A stretch of 5,333 nucleotides of DNA. Origin: Dehalococcoidia bacterium. GTDB lineage: Bacteria > Chloroflexota > Dehalococcoidia > Lucifugimonadales > Australimonadaceae. Positions 1 through 5,333 of this stretch are shown here, one piece after another. Position numbers and translations under genes: made by a program. The notes under the pieces were generated by a model. The model ran no database searches. It was not told where the DNA came from and was given only the letters and a program-made list of their open reading frames with translations. Each line of letters begins with the position of its first letter. The first letter of the stretch is position 1. The stretch covers positions 1,466 to 6,798 of the forward strand of contig JAGWBE010000052.1 of assembly GCA_021296055.1 (NCBI GenBank), in the 5' to 3' direction.

Positions 1-333
1 GAGCGCTACCTCATCATCTCGGCGCTGCTGTTCGCCATCGGGTTGTACGGCACGCTGTCGCGCCGCCACGTCGTCGCAGTGCTCATCTCCATCGAGTTGA
101 TGCTGAACGGTGTGAACGTGGCGCTCATCGCCTTTTCGCGCTACACCGTCCCCGCCGCGATGCGGCTGGGCGGCGCGGGGGAAGCGGCGGGAGCGTTGAC
201 GGGGCAGGCGTTCGCGCTGTTCGTCATCGTCGTGGCGGCGGCGGAGGCGGCGCTGGGCCTGGCGCTGGTGATCGCGCTCTTCCGCAGCCGGGGGACGGCG
301 GACATCACGGAGGTCAGCCTGATGCGGCGCTAG
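1..333 (+). CDS. nuoK: NADH-quinone oxidoreductase subunit K, 5' truncated by the window edge
   Basis: Small membrane subunit of complex I (NDH-1). It lies between the quinone-reducing module and the antiporter-like subunits and is homologous to MrpC. The frame is open from base 1 and ends at TAG 331-333, giving 110 residues. Alignment from memory with cyanobacterial NdhE (..YFLLIAAALFCIGIYG) suggests only about 3-5 N-terminal residues are missing; the internal TTG at 43 is not the start. Three hydrophobic segments are visible at about residues 3-19, 24-46 and 70-94. The two conserved membrane glutamates are E32 (in SIELMLN) and E82 (in AAAEAALGL), matching E. coli E36 and E72. The loop between helices 2 and 3 is about 14 residues longer than in E. 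coli. The C-terminus (DITEVSLMRR) is family-like. It is the first gene of a tight nuo cluster, and the next gene starts 13 bases downstream. Identification is very secure. Confidence 0.96.
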   Translation, partial: ERYLIISALLFAIGLYGTLSRRHVVAVLISIELMLNGVNVALIAFSRYTVPAAMRLGGAGEAAGALTGQAFALFVIVVAAAEAALGLALVIALFRSRGTADITEVSLMRR

Positions 334-337
334 CCGC
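324..337 (+). other. GC-rich tetraloop hairpin over the nuoK stop codon
   Basis: Bases 324-328 (GCGGC) and 333-337 (GCCGC) are perfectly complementary around the loop GCTA, and the nuoK TAG (331-333) lies at the loop and stem edge. The next gene starts 9 bases after the stem. There is no T-run after it, so it does not look like an intrinsic terminator. It could slow ribosomes or mask the weak initiation region of the small gene, but in DNA this GC-rich a five-pair stem can also be chance. Confidence 0.4.
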
Positions 338-346
338 GGGCGCGCT

Positions 347-541
347 ATGTGGGTCGAATACAGACGTACGCAAACGCTGATGGCCGCCGAGACGTGGCAG
401 GAGATCCTTGAAGGCGAGGGGCTGCCGGTGCGGCTACTGCCGGTGGACGGGCTGGAAGCCTACGGGGAGTCGGCGGCGTTCCGGGTGATGGTTCCGCGCG
501 GGCGCGAGCACGTGGCCGACGAGATCCTGAGGAAGTTGTAG
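347..541 (+). CDS. Small DUF2007-like (putative signal-transducing) protein inserted between nuoK and nuoL
   Basis: Encodes 64 residues with no membrane segment, signal peptide or cysteine, so probably a cytosolic protein. The apparent order is beta (WVEYRRTQ, 2-9), helix (about 10-24, AAETWQEILEGEG), beta (LPVRLLPV, 26-33), beta (AAFRVMVP, 43-50) and helix (REHVADEILRKL, 53-64). That layout, with an early aromatic-Val-x-Tyr/Arg strand, a helix ending in a Leu-Glu-x-x-Gly-Leu/Ile-Pro turn and a late V-P-x-x strand-to-helix step, resembles the DUF2007 family, whose biochemical role is not established. The ATG at 347 fits because the first strand begins at residue 2; no other start codon lies in frame between the nuoK stop and 347. 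There is no strong Shine-Dalgarno sequence, so translation may depend on coupling to nuoK. The stop TAG 539-541 touches the nuoL ATG and lies in the same frame. Codon use matches its neighbours, so it looks resident. A complex I assembly or regulatory role is only inferred from position. Confidence 0.82.
   Translation: MWVEYRRTQTLMAAETWQEILEGEGLPVRLLPVDGLEAYGESAAFRVMVPRGREHVADEILRKL
529..535 (+). promoter_or_regulatory. Shine-Dalgarno sequence for nuoL
   Basis: GAGGAAG lies inside the last codons of the preceding small gene, with eight bases between the GAGGA core and the nuoL ATG at 542. It is one of the two clear ribosome binding sites in the window and supports 542 as the nuoL start. nuoL can therefore initiate on its own even though its ATG directly follows the previous stop codon. 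Confidence 0.75.
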
Positions 542-2530
542 ATGATCGGCGAGGCGGCGGCATGGCTCATCGTCTTCCTGCCCATCGCGGCGTTTGCGCT
601 CATCGCTCTGGCGCGTCCGTTCGCCGGCGGCGGCGCGCGAGTGAGCGGCTATGCCGCCATCGCCGCCATCGGCGCGGCGTTCGCGCTAAGCATCTGGGCG
701 CTGCGCTCCACCCTGGGGCACGAGGAGGCCGTCGGCTTCGCTTCGCACTCGTGGTTCGTAGTGGGCGACCCTGGCGCGGGGCGCGGCTTTGAGATGACGG
801 TCGGCTTCCTGCTCGACCCGCTGACAGGGATCATGCTGGTGGTGGTTACAGGGGTGAGCCTGCTGGTGCAGGTCTACTCGCAGGCGTACCTGAAGGGCGA
901 CGCCTCCTACTCGCGCTACTTCGCGTACATGGCGCTGTTCACCGGGTCGATGCTGGGGCTGGTTACGGCGCGGAATCTGATCCAGCTGTTCGTGTTCTGG
1001 GAATTAGTGGGGCTGTCGTCCTACCTGCTCATCGGGTTCTGGCACGGACGCCCCGCGGCGGCGGACGCGGCGAAGAAGGCGTTCATCGTTACGCGCGTAG
1101 GAGACTTCGGGTTCCTGCTGGCGCTGCTCTACCTGTTCGCGCAGGGGCCGGCGTTCGCCGCCCAGGGGCTGAATCCGTTCGAGATACCAGACCTGATGGC
1201 CTTCGCGCCGTCGCTGGCCGGGAGCGTGGCGGCGTGGCTGGCGCTGGGGCTGTTCGCCGGGGCGGTGGGCAAGTCGGCGCAATTCCCGCTGCACACGTGG
1301 CTGCCCGACGCGATGGAGGGTCCGACGCCGGTGTCGTCGCTGATTCACGCGGCGACCATGGTGGCGGCGGGAGTGTTCCTAGTGGCCCGCGCGTTCCCGC
1401 TGTTCGAGGCCGGCGGCGGGGCGGCGCTGAACACCGTGGCGCTCATCGGAGGCGTTACGGCGCTTATGGCGGCGAGCATGGCGCTGGTCGCCAACGATAT
1501 CAAACGCGTGTTGGCCTACTCCACTATCAGCCAGCTAGGGTTCATGTTCGTCGCGCTCGGGGCGGGGCTGCCCGCAGTGGCGATGTTCCATCTATTCACG
1601 CACGCTTTCTTCAAATGCCTGCTCTTCCTGAGCGCGGGGTCGGTTCACCACGCGGCGCACACCTTCGACATGCGCTACATGGGCGGACTGCGCAAGGCGA
1701 TGCCGTGGACGTACGCGGCGGCGCTCATCGGCGCGCTGAGCCTCGCCGGGGTGTTCCCGCTGGCCGGATTCTGGTCGAAGGACGAGGTGCTGGCGGGCGC
1801 GTGGGCAGGCGGCTACGCGGCGAGCCTGGGCGTGGCGCAGGCCGTGTTCTGGATGTGCGTAGCGGCGTCGGCTATGACGGCGTTCTACGCCTTCCGCATG
1901 ATCTACATGACCTTCCACGGCGAGTTCCGGGGCGGCATCGACGCCGTGCCCGCCGCGGAGAAGCAGCCCTACGAGGAGGGCGAGCACGTCCACCTGCACG
2001 AATCGCCGTGGGTGATGCTGCTCCCGATGCTGCTCCTGGCCGCCGCGGCCATCGGCGCAGGCTACCTGGGCAACGCGACGACGGACGTGCTGGGCATTCC
2101 GGCGCACTGGTTCGCGGCGACGCTGCACCACAAGGCGGGGGACGTGCATATCGGCGTCGCCGTCCTATCGTCGGTCGTGGCCGCTGGCGGAATCGGCTTG
2201 GCGACGCTGATGTACGTACGAGGCGTCTCGTTCCCCGCGCCCGTGGAGGCGGCGCTGCGCCCGTTGGGCGCGCTGCTGCGCAACCGCTACTACCTCGATC
2301 ACCTGTACGAGGGGCTGCTGGTGCGGCGGATCGCCTACCGCGGCATATTCCTCGCCGCCGACTGGTGGGACCGGCGCGTCGTGGACGGCGCGGCTGATCT
2401 GACGGCGTGGCTGGGGCGAAATACGGGGCGCGCGCTGGCGCAGCTGCAAACCGGGCAGGCGCAGGCCTACGGCATCGCGGCGGCGCTGGGCGCGGCGGCG
2501 TTCATCCTCGCCTACGCGGTGGTTCGGTGA
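542..2530 (+). CDS. nuoL: NADH-quinone oxidoreductase subunit L (distal antiporter-like proton pump)
   Basis: Most distal proton-pumping subunit of the complex I membrane arm (ND5/MrpA homologue), 662 residues against the usual 600-700. The N-terminal domain (Proton_antipo_N type) covers about 75-130 and the antiporter core (Proton_antipo_M type) about 140-430. Visible key residues are E154 in FWELVGLSSYLLIG, K244 in GKSAQFPLHTWLPDAMEG, H269 in SLIHAATMVAAG, H350/H354/K358 in MFHLFTHAFFK, and K413-D414 in WSKDEVLAG, matching E. coli E144, K229, H254, H334/H338/K342 and K399/D400. A His-rich loop (EHVHLHESPW, 481-490) precedes the C-terminal helices, as in many NuoL proteins. The C-terminal part contains YYLDHLYEGLLV (583-594) and the LQTGQAQAYG motif (635-644), which belong to the long lateral helix and its anchoring helix. 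The start follows a good Shine-Dalgarno, and the stop TGA overlaps the nuoM ATG by one base. The protein appears intact. Confidence 0.98.
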   Translation: MIGEAAAWLIVFLPIAAFALIALARPFAGGGARVSGYAAIAAIGAAFALSIWALRSTLGHEEAVGFASHSWFVVGDPGAGRGFEMTVGFLLDPLTGIMLVVVTGVSLLVQVYSQAYLKGDASYSRYFAYMALFTGSMLGLVTARNLIQLFVFWELVGLSSYLLIGFWHGRPAAADAAKKAFIVTRVGDFGFLLALLYLFAQGPAFAAQGLNPFEIPDLMAFAPSLAGSVAAWLALGLFAGAVGKSAQFPLHTWLPDAMEGPTPVSSLIHAATMVAAGVFLVARAFPLFEAGGGAALNTVALIGGVTALMAASMALVANDIKRVLAYSTISQLGFMFVALGAGLPAVAMFHLFTHAFFKCLLFLSAGSVHHAAHTFDMRYMGGLRKAMPWTYAAALIGALSLAGVFPLAGFWSKDEVLAGAWAGGYAASLGVAQAVFWMCVAASAMTAFYAFRMIYMTFHGEFRGGIDAVPAAEKQPYEEGEHVHLHESPWVMLLPMLLLAAAAIGAGYLGNATTDVLGIPAHWFAATLHHKAGDVHIGVAVLSSVVAAGGIGLATLMYVRGVSFPAPVEAALRPLGALLRNRYYLDHLYEGLLVRRIAYRGIFLAADWWDRRVVDGAADLTAWLGRNTGRALAQLQTGQAQAYGIAAALGAAAFILAYAVVR

Positions 2531-2532
2531 TG
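2518..2532 (+). promoter_or_regulatory. nuoL/nuoM stop-start overlap (TGATG) with weak Shine-Dalgarno
   Basis: The nuoL stop TGA (2528-2530) shares its A with the nuoM ATG (2530-2532). Only a weak GGTGG (2518-2522) lies seven bases upstream. This layout is typical of termination-reinitiation coupling, which would keep the two pump subunits equimolar. It decides the nuoM start: the same frame is open upstream to at least a GTG at 2407, but that extension reads as Arg/Gly/Ala-rich out-of-frame nuoL, not as a membrane protein. Confidence 0.7.
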
Positions 2533-4005
2533 CTGAGCGTCGTTGTCTTCCTGCCCGCCGCCGGAGCGCTGCTCGTGGCGCTCGCCGCGCGCAGCGCGGG
2601 CGCGGCGCGGTTGATCGCGCTGGCGGCGGTGTTGGCGGAGCTGGGGCTGACGATAGCGCTGTTCGCCATGTTCGACCGGGGAGCGGAGGGCTACCAGTTC
2701 GTGGAGCGCGCCGAGTGGGTTCCGGCATTGGGGATGCAGTACCTGCTGGGGATGGACGGCGTGAGCGCGCCGTTGGTGTTGCTGAACGGGATATTGGGCG
2801 TGGCGGCGGTGCTGGTGTCGTGGCGCGTCGAAACGCGCGCGCGGGCGTACTTCGCCTGGCTGCTGATCCTGCAAACGGCGGTGATGGGCGTCTTCCTGTC
2901 GCTCGACCTGGTGCTCTTCTTCATCTTCTGGGAGGTGGAGCTGGCCCCGATGTACTTCCTGATCTCCATCTGGGGGACGGGGCGGCGCGAATACTCGGCG
3001 ATGAAGTTCCTCATCTACACGTTCCTCGGCTCGGCGTTTATGTTCGCGGCCATCATCGCGCTCTACCTGTCCTTCCCCGGCGCGGAGCGCACCTTCGACA
3101 TGACCGTGCTCGCCGAACGCGACCTGACCGGGCTGCTGCTGCCCGCGGGGTTGGTGTTCTCCGGGTTCCTCGTCGCGTTCGCGGTGAAGCTGCCCATCTT
3201 CCCGCTGCACACGTGGCTGCCCGACGCGCACACGGACGCGCCGACGGCGGTGAGCGTGATGCTCGCGGGCGTGCTGTTGAAGATGGGCGGGTATGGGCTG
3301 ATCCGCATCAACGCCGGCCTCTTTCCCGACGAACTGCGCGCCGCCGCGCCGCTGCTGGCCGCGCTCGCCGTGGTCAACGTGCTCTACGGCGCGTTCATCG
3401 TGATGCGCCAGAGCGACCTGAAGCGGCTGGTGGCGTACTCCAGCGTGAGCCATATGGGATTCGTCGTGCTCGGGTTGTCGTCGCTGGGGGCGACGGGGGC
3501 GAGCCTGACGGGGGTGGGGTTGAGCGGCGCGGCGATGCAGTTGTTCACGCACGGAGTGATCACCGGCTTGCTGTTCGTGGTGGTGGGGCTTATCTACGAG
3601 CGGGCGCACACGCGGCACATCCCCGACCTGGGCGGCCTGATGGGGCGGATGCCGCTGATTGGGGCAGCGTTCGTGCTGGCGGGCCTCGCGTCGCTGGGAC
3701 TGCCGTCTACGGGCGGGTTCGTGGCGGAGTTGTTGGTGTTCCTAGGAACGTTCAGCGTGTACCCGTGGGCGACGGGATTGGCCGCCTTTGGCGTGGTGCT
3801 GGCGGCGGGGTACATCCTGTGGACGGCGCAGCGGACGCTGTTCGGGCCGCAGCGGCCGCGCTGGGACGCGATCGAGGACGCGACCCTGGTCGACGTGGGC
3901 GCGATGGCCGTGCTGCTCGTCCCTATCTTCGTCGTGGGACTGTACCCGCGCTTGCTGACGGACGTGTTCGAGGCGGGGCTAGGCCCCATCACGGCGAGGT
4001 TCTAG
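2530..4005 (+). CDS. nuoM: NADH-quinone oxidoreductase subunit M (middle antiporter-like proton pump)
   Basis: Middle proton-pumping subunit of the complex I membrane arm (ND4/MrpD homologue), 491 residues, normal for the family and consistent with about 14 transmembrane helices. The N-terminus MLSVVVFLPAAGALLVAL is the expected first helix. YLLGMDGVSAPLVLLN (71-86) is the family motif before the core domain. Functional residues are E135 in FWEVELAPMYFLI, K220 and H227 in VKLPIFPLHTWLPDAHTDAPT, K251 in GVLLKMGGYGLIR, H308 in SSVSHMGFVVLG, H341 in LFTHGVITG, and E400 in GGFVAELLVF. They match E. coli E144, K234, H241, K265, H322, H348 and E407. The segment GATGASLTGVGLSGA (320-334) looks a few residues longer than usual. 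The ATG at 2530 overlaps the nuoL stop, and the gene ends at TAG 4003-4005, one base before nuoN. No sign of damage. Confidence 0.98.
   Translation: MLSVVVFLPAAGALLVALAARSAGAARLIALAAVLAELGLTIALFAMFDRGAEGYQFVERAEWVPALGMQYLLGMDGVSAPLVLLNGILGVAAVLVSWRVETRARAYFAWLLILQTAVMGVFLSLDLVLFFIFWEVELAPMYFLISIWGTGRREYSAMKFLIYTFLGSAFMFAAIIALYLSFPGAERTFDMTVLAERDLTGLLLPAGLVFSGFLVAFAVKLPIFPLHTWLPDAHTDAPTAVSVMLAGVLLKMGGYGLIRINAGLFPDELRAAAPLLAALAVVNVLYGAFIVMRQSDLKRLVAYSSVSHMGFVVLGLSSLGATGASLTGVGLSGAAMQLFTHGVITGLLFVVVGLIYERAHTRHIPDLGGLMGRMPLIGAAFVLAGLASLGLPSTGGFVAELLVFLGTFSVYPWATGLAAFGVVLAAGYILWTAQRTLFGPQRPRWDAIEDATLVDVGAMAVLLVPIFVVGLYPRLLTDVFEAGLGPITARF
3996..3999 (+). promoter_or_regulatory. Shine-Dalgarno sequence for nuoN
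   Basis: GAGG lies within the last codons of nuoM, seven bases before the GTG at 4007. The following frame begins MGLTGRDLYLISPELALAAL, which matches the usual NuoN N-terminus (D-L-x-L-x-x-P-E-L). Together these support a GTG start, since the next in-frame ATG lies more than 110 codons downstream. Confidence 0.7.
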
Positions 4006-4006
4006 C

Positions 4007-5333
4007 GTGGGGCTGACCGGACGCGACCTCTACCTGATCTCGCCGGAGCTGGCGCTGGCGGCGCTAGCGCTCGCCGTCGTGCTGCTCGACGTGGTCGTGC
4101 GGCGGCGAGGAGTGGTCTCGGCGCTGGCGGTGGTTGGGCTTGCGGCGCCCTTCGCGTTGAGCGTCGCGCTGTGGGGCGAGGCGCACGCGGCGGAGAGCGG
4201 CGCGTTGTCGGCGTTCAACGGCGCGCTAGTGGTGGACAAGTTCGCCCTCTTCTTCAAGTTCCTCATCGTGGGGACCCTGGCGTTGGTGCTGCTGGCTTCG
4301 CGCGGCGCGCTGTCGCGCTACCGGCGCGAGACGGAGTTCATCGGCCTCGTGATGCTGTCGTCGACGGGACTGATGCTGCTCGGCGCCGCCGCCGACCTGC
4401 TGACGCTCTACGTAGCGCTAGAGCTCGCCTCGCTGCCCGTGGCGGCGTTGGCGGCGTTCGCCACCGGGCGAGACCGCTCCATCGAGGCAGGGCTGAAGTA
4501 CCTGGTGCTGTCGGCCATCGCGTCGGCGCTGCTGCTGATGGGCTTCGCGTACCTGTACGGCGCGTCCGGCACGGTGCGCGTGCTGTCGCCCGACGGGGCG
4601 GCGCCGACCATCGCGCAGATGCTGGCGGGCGGCGCGAGCGCGGAGATTCCGTTCGGCGGCTACGCGTTGCTGGTGGGCGTGCTGCTCACCATCGCAGGCT
4701 TCGGATTCAAGCTGTCGATGGTCCCGTTCCAGATGTGGACGCCCGACGTGTACGAAGGGGCGCCGACGCCGGTGGGCGCGTTCCTGTCCGTGGCGAGCAA
4801 GGCGGCGGGCTTCGCCGTGCTCCTGCGCGTGCTCTACACGGCGCTCGGCGCGGAGGCGATGAGCGCCGACTGGACGCTGCTGCTGGCCGTGCTGGCCGTG
4901 GTCACGATGAGCGTCGGCAACATGGTGGCCATCGCCCAGGCCAACGTGAAGCGCCTGCTCGGCTACAGCGCCATCGCCCAGGCGGGCTACGTGCTGATCG
5001 GCGTTGCGGCGTTCGCGTCGCGCAGCCAGGACGACGGCGGCGCGTCGCTGGGCGCGGGCAGCGTCCTCTTCTACCTGGCGGGCTACGCGGCGATGAACCT
5101 CGCCGCCTTCTTCGTCGTCATCATCGTTACGGAGTGGACGGGCGACGAGCGCATAGAAGGCCTGGCTGGGCTGGGGCGGCGCGCGCCGTGGTTGGCGGGC
5201 GTTTTGGCGTTCGCCCTGCTCTCGCTGACCGGCATACCGCCGACGGCGGGCTTCATGGGCAAGCTGTTCCTCTTCCAGGCCGCCATCAACGCCGACCTCG
5301 CGTGGCTGGCCGTCGCCGGCGCGGTGAACAGCG
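4007..5333 (+). CDS. nuoN: NADH-quinone oxidoreductase subunit N, 3' truncated by the window edge
   Basis: Proximal antiporter-like proton-pumping subunit of complex I (ND2/NdhB homologue). The frame is open from GTG 4007 to the window end: 442 residues plus one base of the next codon, of roughly 480-500 expected, so about the last one or two helices are missing. Residues seen are E139 in VALELASLP, K164 in EAGLKYLVLSA, K235 in GFGFKLSMVPFQMWTPDVYEGAP, K265 in SVASKAAGFA, and K419 in GIPPTAGFMGKLFLF, matching E. coli NuoN E133, K158, K217, K247 and K395. Positions equivalent to E. coli H224 and H305 are Q242 and Q325; Gln at the second also occurs in cyanobacterial and plastid NdhB. It starts one base after the nuoM stop behind a GAGG site, so it is very probably cotranscribed and coupled. 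The motifs GYSAIAQAGYVLIG and SKAAGFA resemble the cyanobacterial type. Confidence 0.97.
   Translation, partial: MGLTGRDLYLISPELALAALALAVVLLDVVVRRRGVVSALAVVGLAAPFALSVALWGEAHAAESGALSAFNGALVVDKFALFFKFLIVGTLALVLLASRGALSRYRRETEFIGLVMLSSTGLMLLGAAADLLTLYVALELASLPVAALAAFATGRDRSIEAGLKYLVLSAIASALLLMGFAYLYGASGTVRVLSPDGAAPTIAQMLAGGASAEIPFGGYALLVGVLLTIAGFGFKLSMVPFQMWTPDVYEGAPTPVGAFLSVASKAAGFAVLLRVLYTALGAEAMSADWTLLLAVLAVVTMSVGNMVAIAQANVKRLLGYSAIAQAGYVLIGVAAFASRSQDDGGASLGAGSVLFYLAGYAAMNLAAFFVVIIVTEWTGDERIEGLAGLGRRAPWLAGVLAFALLSLTGIPPTAGFMGKLFLFQAAINADLAWLAVAGAVNS

Noticed and set aside
1970..2011. His-rich NuoL loop (EHVHLHESPW) as a possible metal site
   Set aside because: A similar His-containing H-E-S-P-W segment occurs in many NuoL proteins, so it is a family feature and not evidence of a new site.
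1234..2397. Long + strand open frame inside nuoL (387 codons)
   Set aside because: It is an alternate frame of nuoL. The product is rich in Arg, Gly and Ala with no recognisable domain, as expected for shadow frames in high-GC coding DNA.
2407..2529. Possible N-terminal extension of nuoM to a GTG at 2407
   Set aside because: The extra 41 residues are low-complexity and not hydrophobic, they overlap nuoL coding sequence, and NuoM proteins begin at the MLSVVVFLP helix encoded from 2530.
2512..3618. Long - strand open frame opposite nuoM (368 codons)
   Set aside because: The product is dominated by His, Arg, Gln and Glu, the typical reverse-strand shadow of a Val/Leu/Ala-rich membrane protein, and nuoM is clearly the real gene.
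2715..4016. Second long + strand open frame across nuoM (433 codons)
   Set aside because: Arg/Gly/Ala-rich shadow frame with no domain and no ribosome binding site; nuoM fills the same region with full family conservation.
4061..4070. Perfect 10-base palindrome GCGCTAGCGC near the start of nuoN
   Set aside because: It lies within codons for Ala-Leu-Ala in a very GC-rich region, has no partner site and is short enough to arise by chance.

Overview
The window is a stretch of a high-GC bacterial respiratory operon, all on the + strand and almost entirely coding. It carries the 3' end of the NADH:quinone oxidoreductase (complex I, NDH-1) membrane-arm gene set in the canonical order nuoK (5' truncated) - nuoL - nuoM - nuoN (3' truncated). 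One small extra gene sits between nuoK and nuoL. Its 64-residue soluble product resembles the DUF2007 / 'putative prokaryotic signal transducing protein' fold.

Layout: 1-333 is nuoK without its first few codons. There follows a 13-base gap, then the small gene at 347-541. Its stop codon abuts the nuoL ATG, so nuoL is 542-2530. nuoL and nuoM share one base (TGATG), so nuoM is 2530-4005. A single base then separates nuoM from a GTG-started nuoN, which begins at 4007 and stays open to the window edge. No gap is long enough to hold a promoter, terminator or RNA gene, and no mobile element, CRISPR array, tRNA or rRNA was seen. The tight spacing and the one-base overlap imply one polycistronic transcript with translational coupling.

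Function: NuoL, NuoM and NuoN are the three antiporter-like proton-pumping subunits. NuoK carries two membrane glutamates that help link quinone reduction to them. The essential charged residues of the family can be found in all four proteins (for example Glu154/Lys244/Lys413 in NuoL, Glu135/Lys220/Lys251/Glu400 in NuoM, Glu139/Lys235/Lys265/Lys419 in NuoN), so the complex looks functional.

Organism: the third-codon-position GC bias, the NuoK style (long loop, GQAFALF...AAAEAALGL, C-terminal LMRR) and the NuoN motifs (SKAAGFA, GYSAIAQAGYVLIG) recall cyanobacterial and Chloroflexota-like versions more than enterobacterial ones. A Chloroflexota or related environmental lineage is my guess, at low confidence; sequence reading alone cannot settle it.

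The window is mostly ordinary core metabolism. The points worth a second look are the small gene inserted in the operon, its in-frame abutment with nuoL, a GC-rich hairpin at the nuoK stop, apparent avoidance of GTSAC visible in Val-Thr codon choice, a 30-base identical repeat between nuoL and nuoM, and Gln in place of channel His in NuoN.
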